DNA of 13,750 bases. Origin: an uncultured Christensenella sp. Lineage in GTDB: Bacteria > Bacillota > Clostridia > Christensenellales > Borkfalkiaceae. The translations under genes were made by a program, and so were the position numbers. Below, one piece after another: positions 1 through 5,634 of the stretch (positions within the stretch are counted from its first letter, which is position 1; each line of letters starts with the position of its first letter). A model generated the notes under the pieces. The model was given only the letters and a program-made list of their open reading frames with translations. It was not told the origin of the DNA and ran no database searches. The DNA lies in NCBI GenBank assembly GCA_910586345.1, contig CAJUHC010000024.1, positions 7,516-21,265 on the forward strand, given 5' to 3'.

Positions 1-170
1 TCGCAAAAGAAGTTAAGATACGCCGTTAACGTAAGGTTAACGTTTGATTTGAGAAGAGTCGGTGTATCGCAAAAGAAGTTAAGATACGCCGTTAACGTAA
101 GGTTAACGTTTGATTTGAGAAAAGTCGGGGTATCGTAAAAGCAATAAAGATACGCCGTTAACGTAAGGTT
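1..170. repeat. 66-bp tandem repeat, about 2.6 copies
   Basis: Copies span 1-66, 67-132 and 133-170. The first two differ at only two positions, and the third is diverged in its first 20 bases and truncated. Each unit holds two GTTAACG blocks separated by TAAG. The copies are contiguous with no spacers. The last copy runs directly into the ATG at 171, so the array lies where a promoter and ribosome binding site for the next gene would be expected. The unit is exactly 22 codons. One plus frame is open from 1 to a TAA at 136-138 and one minus frame is open as well, so it could be the repeated tail of an upstream gene cut by the window edge. An intergenic repeat family is more likely. Confidence 0.9.
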
Positions 171-1118
171 ATGGAAGATATATCGGTTTATTTATTTCTC
201 GGTTTTCTGGAATCGGGCAAAACAAAATTCATACAGGAAACGCTCGAAGACCCGAGAATGGAAACGGGCGAACGCACTTTGCTTTTAATTTGCGAAGAGG
301 GGATAGAAGAATACGAACCCGAAAAATTCGCGGTGGGAAACGTTGTCGCCGTCACGCTTGAAAGCGCGGAAGAGCTCAACGCAGAGAATTTGGAGAGACT
401 GACGCAAAAGCATAAAGCGCAGAGGGTTGTCGTAGAGTATAACGGCACGTGGCTGTTACAGCAATTATTCGACGCTATGCCCGAAAGCTGGGTAATAAAC
501 CAGATAATGACCTTTTTCGATGCGGGTACGTTTCTGAATTACAACGCTAATATGCGTCAGCTCGTTTTCGATAAAGTTCAAATGACTCAGATGGTCGTCT
601 TCAACCGTTTCAAGGGAGAATACGAAAAAACGGAATTTCATAAAATCGTCAGAGGCGTATCGCGCCGTCCGGATATAGTTTACGAATATTTGGGCGGGAA
701 AGCCGAGTTCGACGAAATAGAGGACCCTCTTCCGTTCGACGTAGACGCGCCGATAATAGAAATCGCGGACAGGGATTTCGCTTGGTTCTATCGTGAAATG
801 GCTGAAAAAGCAAAGAACTATATCGGGAAACGGGTTCGTTTCAAGGGGATGGCGGCGGTATCCAAGAGAGTTCCCGCAGGCTATATAGTGCTCGGCAGAC
901 ATATTATGACCTGTTGCGAGGCGGACATCTCTTACGACGGGTTCGCGGTAAAAACAAGCGGACTGCTCAAAGATATAAATACGCGGGACTGGCTCACGGT
1001 AACCGCGAAAATAGCTTACGAATACAATTCCGTCTACCGCGCCGAGGGTCCGGTTCTGATTGCGGAAAAACTCGAAACGGCGGAAGCACCCGAAGAACAG
1101 GTAGTAACTTATTACTGA
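171..1118 (+). CDS. CobW-type (G3E/COG0523) GTPase with C-terminal YcgQ/TIGR03943-like domain
   Basis: The 315-residue protein opens with a hydrophobic beta strand and a P-loop GFLESGKT at residues 11-18, the layout of CobW/COG0523 P-loop GTPases that handle metals or cofactors. A Walker B-like strand ends at Glu89 (VVVEYNG), where family members read ETSG. The base-recognition motif NKxD is weak, reading NRFK after VVF, and the CxCC metal motif of the N-terminal domain is absent. From about residue 219 a small beta domain begins at GKRVRFKG and contains ITCC-like MTCC (Cys248-Cys249). This resembles the C-terminal part of TIGR03943/YcgQ proteins, which in Bacillota accompany a DUF318-type permease. 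The fusion suggests a partner of a membrane permease, but no permease is visible here. The upstream in-frame stop is at 159-161. No well-spaced ribosome binding site precedes ATG 171; the only AAGG lies 2 nt before it. Family placement is good; substrate is unknown. Confidence 0.75.
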   Translation: MEDISVYLFLGFLESGKTKFIQETLEDPRMETGERTLLLICEEGIEEYEPEKFAVGNVVAVTLESAEELNAENLERLTQKHKAQRVVVEYNGTWLLQQLFDAMPESWVINQIMTFFDAGTFLNYNANMRQLVFDKVQMTQMVVFNRFKGEYEKTEFHKIVRGVSRRPDIVYEYLGGKAEFDEIEDPLPFDVDAPIIEIADRDFAWFYREMAEKAKNYIGKRVRFKGMAAVSKRVPAGYIVLGRHIMTCCEADISYDGFAVKTSGLLKDINTRDWLTVTAKIAYEYNSVYRAEGPVLIAEKLETAEAPEEQVVTYY

Positions 1119-1122
1119 ATAT

Positions 1123-1154
1123 AAAAACGCGGAGCAAAAAGCTCCGCGTTTTTT
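1123..1154 (+). terminator. Rho-independent terminator of the CobW-like gene
   Basis: A perfect 13-bp stem (1123-1135 with 1141-1153, core ACGCGGAGC) closes a 5-A loop and ends in a run of T. It starts 4 nt after the TGA stop at 1116-1118. Confidence 0.95.
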
Positions 1155-1238
1155 GATAAAATTTGTCGTTAAGATTTTGTTGTAAAATGTCGAAATTATT
1201 CTACTTTTGGCGAACGTAAAAATTATCTGTAATATTTT

Positions 1239-1267
1239 TTGTCTTTTTTTGTCTTATATGTTAATAT
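1239..1267 (+). promoter_or_regulatory. Sigma-A-type promoter of the 54-residue gene
   Basis: The -35 is TTGTCT (1239-1244) and the -10 is TAATAT (1262-1267), separated by 17 bp. Transcription would start near 1274 and give a leader of about 46 nt before ATG 1320. This also rules out the upstream in-frame ATGs at 1239 and 1266, which lie inside the promoter. Confidence 0.7.
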
Positions 1268-1319
1268 GAAACTACAAATAAAGGGAGCGTATAAATTGCG
1301 CGCCGAACGGAGGAAACTT

Positions 1320-1484
1320 ATGAAAATCACGTTACTCACATCATACACGGACAAAGCGAGCCGGATTGCCGAAATAGATAAGCAGATTGCGGAGCTTGAT
1401 AAAAAACTCGGTACGCCTGCGCGCACGCTGGACGATATTATCCTCCACATCGAACTGTTAAAAGAACGCAATAGTTTATCGTAA
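1320..1484 (+). CDS. 54-residue hypothetical protein, putative coiled coil
   Basis: The product is a charged, soluble 54-residue protein with no membrane segment. Residues around 14-30 (ASRIAEIDKQIAELDKKLG) show heptad-like spacing of Ile and Leu among Lys/Glu/Asp, so a short coiled coil or helical hairpin is likely. The C-terminal part, from about residue 35, again looks helical. The start at 1320 is chosen because GGAGG sits at 1309-1313, 6 nt upstream, and a good promoter ends at 1267. The gene is monocistronic, bounded by its own promoter and a terminator at 1489. It converges on the EF-G-like gene. I do not recognise the family. A Spo0E-like or other small regulatory helical hairpin is conceivable, but no diagnostic motif is present. 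Confidence 0.7.
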   Translation: MKITLLTSYTDKASRIAEIDKQIAELDKKLGTPARTLDDIILHIELLKERNSLS

Positions 1485-1488
1485 TATT

Positions 1489-1526
1489 AACGCGTCCGAA
1501 GCTTTAAAGCTTCGGACGCGTTTTTT
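1489..1526. terminator. Palindromic terminator shared by converging genes
   Basis: A 34-bp perfect palindrome (1489-1522, half site AACGCGTCCGAAGCTTT) is followed on the plus strand by T residues up to 1526, giving a strong terminator for the 54-residue gene. On the minus strand the tail after the stem is TAATATTA, a poorer U-tract, but the same stem lies just downstream of the EF-G-like stop and may terminate it too. Confidence 0.9.
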
Positions 1527-1527
1527 A

Positions 1528-3585
1528 TCAGACTGTTTTCTCTTTTGCGATTATTTTTTCCGCGAGTTGCGGCGGTACTTCTTCGTATCTTAAAAATTCC
1601 AAAGTGAACTTTCCCTGACCGCGCGTAAGTCCTCTTAAATCCGTGGAGTATTTAGCCGTCTCCGAAAGCGGAACTTCGGCTATTACCGTTGTGATTTCGC
1701 CGTCGGTGCGGCTGTCGGAAATTCTTCCTCTTCGTTTTGAAATATCCCCCATAACTCCGCCGAGGTATTCGCCGTTTACGGCGACTTTAAGTTTCATAAC
1801 GGGTTCGAGCAGTGCGGGCGACGCTTTCTTTATTCCTTCTTTAAAAGCTATTGCCGCCGCGGCTTTAAACGCCATTTCGGAGGAATCGACGTCGTGATAG
1901 CTTCCGTCGTAAAGAACCGCTTTAACGCCCGTAACGGGATAACCTGCGAGCACTCCGTGCGACATACACTCTTTAAGTCCTTTTTCGACCGCGGGTATAT
2001 ACTGTCTGGGAACGGCTCCGCCGACCACTTCGTCGGCGAATAGGAAATGTTCTCCGCACGGCTCGAAGCGTACTTTACAGTGCCCGTACTGCCCGTGTCC
2101 TCCGGATTGTTTTTTATGTTTTCCTTCCGCGTCGGATACCGAGCGTATCGTTTCGCGGTAAGGTATACGCGGTTCGGAGAGTTTAACGTCTATACCGTAG
2201 CGCAGTTTGAGTTTTTTTGCGAGTATTTCGAGATGCACTTCGCCCTGACCGCTTAAAATAAGCTCGCCCGTTTCGGCGTTTTTGTCAACGGAAAACGTGT
2301 AGTCTTCCTCGGTCATTTTGGAAAAACCCGAAAACATTTTATCTTCTTCGCCCTTATTGACGGGTCTGACGGCGAGCGAAAGCGCGGGGCGGGGGAATCG
2401 CACGGGGTCGAACATAATCTTGGTGCCGAGCGCGCAAAGAGTATCTCCCGTGTTTGTGGCGGCGAGTTTGTTGACGGCGCCTATATCGCCCGCCGTCAGC
2501 TCGTTCACGAGTTCGCACTTTTTCCCTTTCAGCATAAAAATCTGTCCGATACGCTCTTCTGTATTAGAATTGGGGTTGTATAACGTCATACCCGATTTCA
2601 ACCTGCCGCGGAAAATTTTTATATAGTTGAGTTTTCCCGAGTAGGGGTCGTGCACGGTCTTGAATACCTGCGCGGCGAACGGTCCGTCTTCCTCGCAGAC
2701 GACGTTTACGATTTCGTCTGCCGTAAGGTCGGTTGCGAGCGAATTTCTTCTCTCGTCGGCAGTCGGCATATATCTGACTATTTCGTCTAAAAGGTTTATA
2801 ACTCCGCGGTTTTGAAGCGCGCTTCCCGCCATTACGGGAATAACTCCGCCCGTCGCAATACCGCGCCTTACGCCGTGTATCGTTTCGTCTTTGGAAAGTT
2901 CTCCGTTTTCGAAGTATTTGTCGAGCAGAATTTCGTCATTTTCGGCGGCTGATTCCATAAGACTCGACTGCATTTCGCTCATTTGCTTTTTAAGCCCGTC
3001 GGGTATGGGCGTTTCCTGCGGCCCCTGAGATGAGAACTTATAGCATTTCTCCTGTATAACGTTTATGTATCCCGTCATTTTTCCGTCGGACATAACCGGA
3101 AGTTGTATGGGCGCGAGTTTTCCCGCGTATTTTTCTTCGAGTGCGCGCAGAGTATTTGCGTAATCTGCGTTGGCTTTATCCATACCGTTAATGAAAATGA
3201 CCAGAGGTTTTCCGAGTCTTAAACAGTAGTCGACAACGCTTTCCGCCCCTATGGGAAGAATACCGTTCGCGCCTATTACCAGAATAGCCGCTCCGCACGC
3301 GGCCAAGCCCTCGTGTCTTTCGCCTTCGAAATCGTAAAAACCGGGTAAATCGATAACGTTGATTTTTACGCCTTTCCACATAAAATACGCTACCGAAGCG
3401 TAGATAGAAGTCTTTTTGCTTTTTTCGAGTTCGTCGAAGTCCGTAACGGTTGTTCCGTCTTCGACTTTGCCCATTCTTTCGATTGCTCCGCCGTTAAAAA
3501 GCATTGCTTCGCAGAGAGTGGTTTTTCCTTCGCCGCTGTGTCCGATAACGGCCACGTTTCTGATGTCTTTTGCCGTAATATTCAT
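1528..3585 (-). CDS. EF-G-like translational GTPase (fusA2 class)
   Basis: The 685-residue protein has the full EF-G architecture: G domain (about 1-280), domain II (295-385), III (400-475), IV (475-595) and V (600-680). The P-loop is GHSGEGKTT at 15-23. Domain IV carries SGGHGQYGH at 494-502 and DGSYHDVDSSE near 560, and domain V has GDISKRRGRI near 613. This pattern fits the second EF-G-like group rather than the canonical translocase, which has GHIDAGKTT. Two motifs are altered: G3 reads DLPGF (79-83), with Phe where EF-G has the catalytic His, and G4 reads NGMD (133-136) instead of NKMD. ATG 3585 is chosen because AGGGG lies 9 nt upstream and the longer ATG at 3627 overlaps the -10 box. 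It is monocistronic and not next to rpsL, rpsG or tuf. Its role, perhaps ribosome-linked GTPase or stress translation, is inferred. Confidence 0.85.
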   Translation of the reverse strand: MNITAKDIRNVAVIGHSGEGKTTLCEAMLFNGGAIERMGKVEDGTTVTDFDELEKSKKTSIYASVAYFMWKGVKINVIDLPGFYDFEGERHEGLAACGAAILVIGANGILPIGAESVVDYCLRLGKPLVIFINGMDKANADYANTLRALEEKYAGKLAPIQLPVMSDGKMTGYINVIQEKCYKFSSQGPQETPIPDGLKKQMSEMQSSLMESAAENDEILLDKYFENGELSKDETIHGVRRGIATGGVIPVMAGSALQNRGVINLLDEIVRYMPTADERRNSLATDLTADEIVNVVCEEDGPFAAQVFKTVHDPYSGKLNYIKIFRGRLKSGMTLYNPNSNTEERIGQIFMLKGKKCELVNELTAGDIGAVNKLAATNTGDTLCALGTKIMFDPVRFPRPALSLAVRPVNKGEEDKMFSGFSKMTEEDYTFSVDKNAETGELILSGQGEVHLEILAKKLKLRYGIDVKLSEPRIPYRETIRSVSDAEGKHKKQSGGHGQYGHCKVRFEPCGEHFLFADEVVGGAVPRQYIPAVEKGLKECMSHGVLAGYPVTGVKAVLYDGSYHDVDSSEMAFKAAAAIAFKEGIKKASPALLEPVMKLKVAVNGEYLGGVMGDISKRRGRISDSRTDGEITTVIAEVPLSETAKYSTDLRGLTRGQGKFTLEFLRYEEVPPQLAEKIIAKEKTV

Positions 3586-3625
3586 TTTTTTATTCCCCTT
3601 ATCCCGCCATAGCGGTTCTATATCC

Positions 3626-3654
3626 ATTATACTATATAAATATCGTCATTTCAA
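3626..3654 (-). promoter_or_regulatory. Sigma-A-type promoter of the EF-G-like gene
   Basis: On the minus strand TTGAAA (3654-3649) and TATAAT (3631-3626) are separated by exactly 17 bp. The start would be near 3619, giving a leader of about 34 nt. The box overlaps the ATG at 3627, so that codon cannot be the translation start from this promoter. Confidence 0.85.
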
Positions 3655-3744
3655 TAGGGCAGGTAAAAAATTTGCAATATTACCCGTAAAAATTCAGAAT
3701 GTGCGGGCTTAATCTTCGTTGCCAAGCAGGTAATCTGTAGATAC

Positions 3745-3918
3745 TTAAAAATATTTTGCTATTTTTAAAAGAGTGTCTAAATCGGGTTCGCGCTGCCCGT
3801 TCTCCCAAAAACTCACAGTTTGGTTGCAAACGTTTAGTCTGTTGCCTAATTCTCGTTGTGAAATTCCTTCTTCTAACCTCAAATCTTTAATTATTTTACC
3901 GAAATAATTGTTTTTCAT
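3745..3918 (-). CDS. Xre-type HTH repressor, ended early by an in-frame TAA
   Basis: The 57-residue protein is nearly all helix-turn-helix: FGKIIKDLRLEEGISQRELG, then NVCNQTVSFWENGQREPDLD and LLKIAKYF, the standard Xre/Cro-C1 (HTH_3) fold with all five helices. Family members usually continue with a motif like VSTDYLLG. Here TAA at 3745-3747 follows KYF, and the next eleven codons in the same frame read VSTDYLLGNED before a second TAA at 3709-3711. A single nonsense change has therefore shortened a protein of about 69 residues. DNA binding may survive because the helices are complete. No Shine-Dalgarno is visible before ATG 3918; the leader looks short and AT-rich. It is divergent from the lipoprotein gene, whose promoter holds a matching inverted repeat. 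No clear terminator separates it from the EF-G-like gene downstream, which has its own promoter. Confidence 0.8.
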   Translation of the reverse strand: MKNNYFGKIIKDLRLEEGISQRELGNRLNVCNQTVSFWENGQREPDLDTLLKIAKYF

Positions 3919-3953
3919 ATTTAAAATTTTATATAAATATATTCTACATTTTG

Positions 3954-3982
3954 TTGACGTCCTACAAATTGTTGGATATAAT
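3954..3982 (+). promoter_or_regulatory. Lipoprotein promoter with a likely Xre operator in the spacer
   Basis: TTGACG (3954-3959) and TATAAT (3977-3982) are 17 bp apart. The spacer 3960-3976 is itself an inverted repeat, TCCTACAA-A-TTGTTGGA, with one mismatch between half sites. A weaker related sequence, TCTACATTTTGTTGA at 3942-3956, overlaps the -35 and lies about one and three quarter helical turns upstream. A protein bound to the spacer would block RNA polymerase. The divergent Xre gene is the obvious candidate regulator. The operator assignment is inferred. Confidence 0.75.
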
Positions 3983-4024
3983 GAATATATTAATTTTAAA
4001 TATGACGACTGAGGAAGATGAATT

Positions 4025-4810
4025 ATGAAAAAGATTGTAACAGCTTTTACGGCGTGTGCGTTTGCGGCGATGTTGGTATTTAGTTTTGCTGCTTGCGGCG
4101 TAAAAGAAGAAGATATTGTCAAAGAAGAAGATAGTATAAACGAAGAAGTTATCGTAAAAACGGTAACAAAGTCCGAGTGGGAAAAAGCGTTTGATGAAAT
4201 AAACGTTGAAGCCGTTGAAGAATTATCCTTATACAATTTCACTGTTTCCGCGAAGACGTCGGAAACATACGAGGGGTATAAAAAAGAAGGAATAGATAGC
4301 TATGTTTTTGACTATAAGAACAAAGCTGTAAGGATGATTGGTAAGTCGGTTGAAAATCATAACGGACAAGTTGAAGAATCGGTTAATGATACATACATAT
4401 GGGAAGTTAAAGACGGGGTAAGTATTAGTTATTCGAAAACAAACGATAACACGAATATTACATTGTTTGAATGTGATTTTTATAAAGATGTGTATGCGTA
4501 TTATTTGAATTTTTACGGTATGTTTGCTATTAATCATTATTTTGAAGATATAGCAGATAATTTCGGAAAGTTTTCATATGACGAAGAAAAAGGCGACTAT
4601 TATTATCAAACGAGTAATCTAAGTTCCGGCGGTGAAGACGATATTTTTAGGATTAGTTTCGTTAACGGAAAACTTGCGGGAACTTCGCTTGAATTTTTAT
4701 ATAATGGAAACGCGCGTTCGTGGACGACTGAATATAGCCGTACGGGTACGGTAATAGTTCCGGATGAAATCCGTAAAACGGCGGAAAAAGAAGTTGGAAT
4801 TGATACATAA
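4025..4810 (+). CDS. Predicted lipoprotein of unknown family
   Basis: The 261-residue product begins MKKIVTAF, followed by a hydrophobic stretch and the lipobox FAAC (21-24), so Cys24 should be lipidated and the protein anchored outside the membrane. Right after Cys24 an acidic hexapeptide is repeated three times in degenerate form (KEEDIV, KEEDSI, NEEVIV; residues 27-44, DNA 4103-4156), probably a linker. The rest (about 50-255) is rich in Tyr, Asn and Asp with alternating hydrophobic residues, suggesting an extracytoplasmic beta-rich domain like those of uncharacterised Clostridia lipoproteins; I do not recognise the family. GAGGAAG at 4011-4017 precedes ATG 4025. The gene is visibly richer in A/T codons than the ribosomal genes, so recent acquisition with the adjacent repressor is possible. 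It has its own promoter and terminator. Confidence 0.8.
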   Translation: MKKIVTAFTACAFAAMLVFSFAACGVKEEDIVKEEDSINEEVIVKTVTKSEWEKAFDEINVEAVEELSLYNFTVSAKTSETYEGYKKEGIDSYVFDYKNKAVRMIGKSVENHNGQVEESVNDTYIWEVKDGVSISYSKTNDNTNITLFECDFYKDVYAYYLNFYGMFAINHYFEDIADNFGKFSYDEEKGDYYYQTSNLSSGGEDDIFRISFVNGKLAGTSLEFLYNGNARSWTTEYSRTGTVIVPDEIRKTAEKEVGIDT

Positions 4811-4822
4811 AAATTAAAACTT

Positions 4823-4872
4823 AAATAGTCCTGCCCGAAAATGATTTTTAGGTTTCGGGCAGGACTATTTTT
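4823..4872. terminator. Bidirectional terminator between lipoprotein and ncRNA
   Basis: An 18-bp perfect stem (4823-4840 with 4853-4870, containing AGTCCTGCCCG) closes a 12-nt loop. On the plus strand it runs into ATTTTTG and ends the lipoprotein transcript. On the minus strand it is followed by AAGTTTTAATTTTT, so it can also end a transcript coming from 5022. Confidence 0.9.
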
Positions 4873-5022
4873 GTTATCCTGGACTTTTCCGCCGTCTTGA
4901 ACCCGCAGACTAAGGAGTTCTATGCTATGCCGTTTTCTGAGGTACATTTCTTAACTTCGCCCGTTCAGAATGAGGTAGGGAGATGCGGAAGAACGAGGGG
5001 GGGGGTAACGTAATGATTAAGT
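4823..5022 (-). ncRNA. Candidate 6S-like RNA
   Basis: No convincing ORF covers this stretch, but it has the layout of an independent small RNA gene: a minus-strand promoter (TTGGAA/TATAAT), a predicted start near 5022 and a strong hairpin terminator 180-200 nt later, the usual 6S length. Sequence near 4989-4984 (TTCCGC) can pair with 4892-4887 to close a rod. An apical stem pairs TTCTGA with TCAGAA (roughly 4933-4974), and a 6-bp hairpin GAACTC/GGGTTC (with one G-U pair on the minus strand) sits in the 3' half. GGGTTCAAG followed by GGCGG resembles the conserved 3' side of E. coli 6S RNA. If correct, it would bind housekeeping RNA polymerase and damp transcription in stationary phase. The plus-strand reading remains possible; the family name rests on pattern memory only. 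Confidence 0.45.
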
Positions 5023-5028
5023 AACGAA

Positions 5029-5058
5029 ATTATAAAAATTTTTTGTAAAAAATTCCAA
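5029..5058 (-). promoter_or_regulatory. Minus-strand promoter of the candidate 6S-like RNA
   Basis: TATAAT reads on the minus strand at 5034-5029, and TTGGAA at 5058-5053, 18 bp upstream. The -10 is perfect and the -35 matches 4 of 6. It lies back to back with the S10 promoter, with only 18 bp between the two -35 boxes. Confidence 0.5.
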
Positions 5059-5076
5059 AAAATATGCATAATTCGT

Positions 5077-5105
5077 TTGACTTTGCGTTGACAAGCCGTT
5101 ATAAT
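5077..5105 (+). promoter_or_regulatory. S10 operon promoter
   Basis: TTGACT (5077-5082) and TATAAT (5100-5105) are separated by 17 bp, preceded by A/T-rich sequence that could act as an UP element. Transcription would begin near 5112 and give a leader of about 220 nt before rpsJ. A nearby TTGACA at 5088-5093 has no -10 at the right distance. Confidence 0.85.
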
Positions 5106-5111
5106 AGTTTA

Positions 5112-5334
5112 GCGTGTCAATATATGCGGTATTAAACCGTATGACCGTAATGTATAGGGTTGAGGCGTGAAGTTACTGCAAAAATCCGTTGAGCTGACGG
5201 AACAGATAATTTACGCTGACAAATGTAAGAGCCTGACTCTTGCGACTAACCGCAGCTTTTTATTTATGTTAAAAAGTGCGATACACACGGTTAAGTTGAC
5301 TTAAATTTCGTTAGTATAAAAAGGAGTTGTTAAA
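5112..5334 (+). promoter_or_regulatory. Structured 5' leader of the S10 operon
   Basis: The stretch between the promoter and rpsJ holds no recognised gene. It shows several small hairpins: ATGCGGT with ACCGTAT (5124-5142), TCCGT with ACGGA (about 5188-5204), AAGAG with CTCTT (5227-5241) and TTGCG with CGCAG (5240-5255). The last is followed by CTTTTTAT, like a weak attenuator. A GTG-initiated frame of 45 codons (5167-5304), with AGGG 7 nt upstream, overlaps these hairpins but has no convincing coding character. AAGGAG at 5321-5326 serves rpsJ. Ribosomal protein leaders often bind one of their products; which one, if any, acts here cannot be told. Confidence 0.5.
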
Positions 5335-5634
5335 ATGGCAGGACAGAAAATCAGAATTAAACTTGCGGCTTACGACCACGAACTCGTAGACCTCGCGGCG
5401 GCGCGTATCGTCGAAACTATGAAAAAGAGCGGCGCTAAAATTTCGGGACCCATTCCCCTTCCCACGGAGAGAGAGATTGTGACTATTCTCCGCTCGCCCC
5501 ACAAATATAAGGACAGTCGCGAACAGTTCGAACAGAGAACTTACAAAAGAATTATAGATATCTATACGCCGAACGCGAAACTTTTAGATACGGTTCATCT
5601 TCCCGCGGGCGTTGATATTAAGATTAAATTATAA
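5335..5634 (+). CDS. rpsJ: 30S ribosomal protein S10
   Basis: S10 (also NusE) is a head protein of the small subunit and a partner of NusB in antitermination. The 99 residues, close to the usual 102, include the N-terminal strand KIRIKLAAYDHELVD and the region GPIPLPTEREIVTILRSPHK, whose loop reaches into the 30S head. They end with DIYTP and the GVDIKIKL strand typical of the family. AAGGAG lies 8 nt before ATG 5335. It is the first gene of the cluster, after a long leader, and is separated from rplC by an unusually long 136 nt. Identification is secure. Confidence 0.98.
   Translation: MAGQKIRIKLAAYDHELVDLAAARIVETMKKSGAKISGPIPLPTEREIVTILRSPHKYKDSREQFEQRTYKRIIDIYTPNAKLLDTVHLPAGVDIKIKL

Noticed and set aside
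1..170. CRISPR array
   Set aside because: Repeats are directly adjacent with no spacers, and the unit is 66 bp.
1239..1319. Longer N-terminus for the 54-residue protein (ATG 1239 or 1266)
   Set aside because: Both codons lie in the TTGTCT/TAATAT promoter and lack a ribosome binding site; ATG 1320 has GGAGG.
3742..3750. Programmed recoding of TAA in the Xre gene
   Set aside because: No selenocysteine or pyrrolysine is specified by TAA, and no slippery site or stimulatory hairpin is evident; a simple nonsense change explains it better.
3745..4242. 165-residue minus-strand protein containing the Xre domain
   Set aside because: The extension would read through the divergent promoter and the lipoprotein gene in antisense; only the last 57 codons resemble a protein family.
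4873..5010. Plus-strand orientation of the structured RNA
   Set aside because: One stem pair favours it, but on the plus strand there is no good promoter upstream and no U-tract terminator after 5005; the minus strand has both. Kept as a lower-ranked alternative.
5088..5116. TTGACA at 5088 as the S10 -35 box
   Set aside because: The hexamer 17 bp downstream is AGCGTG, which cannot serve as a -10; TTGACT 5077 pairs with TATAAT at the correct distance.
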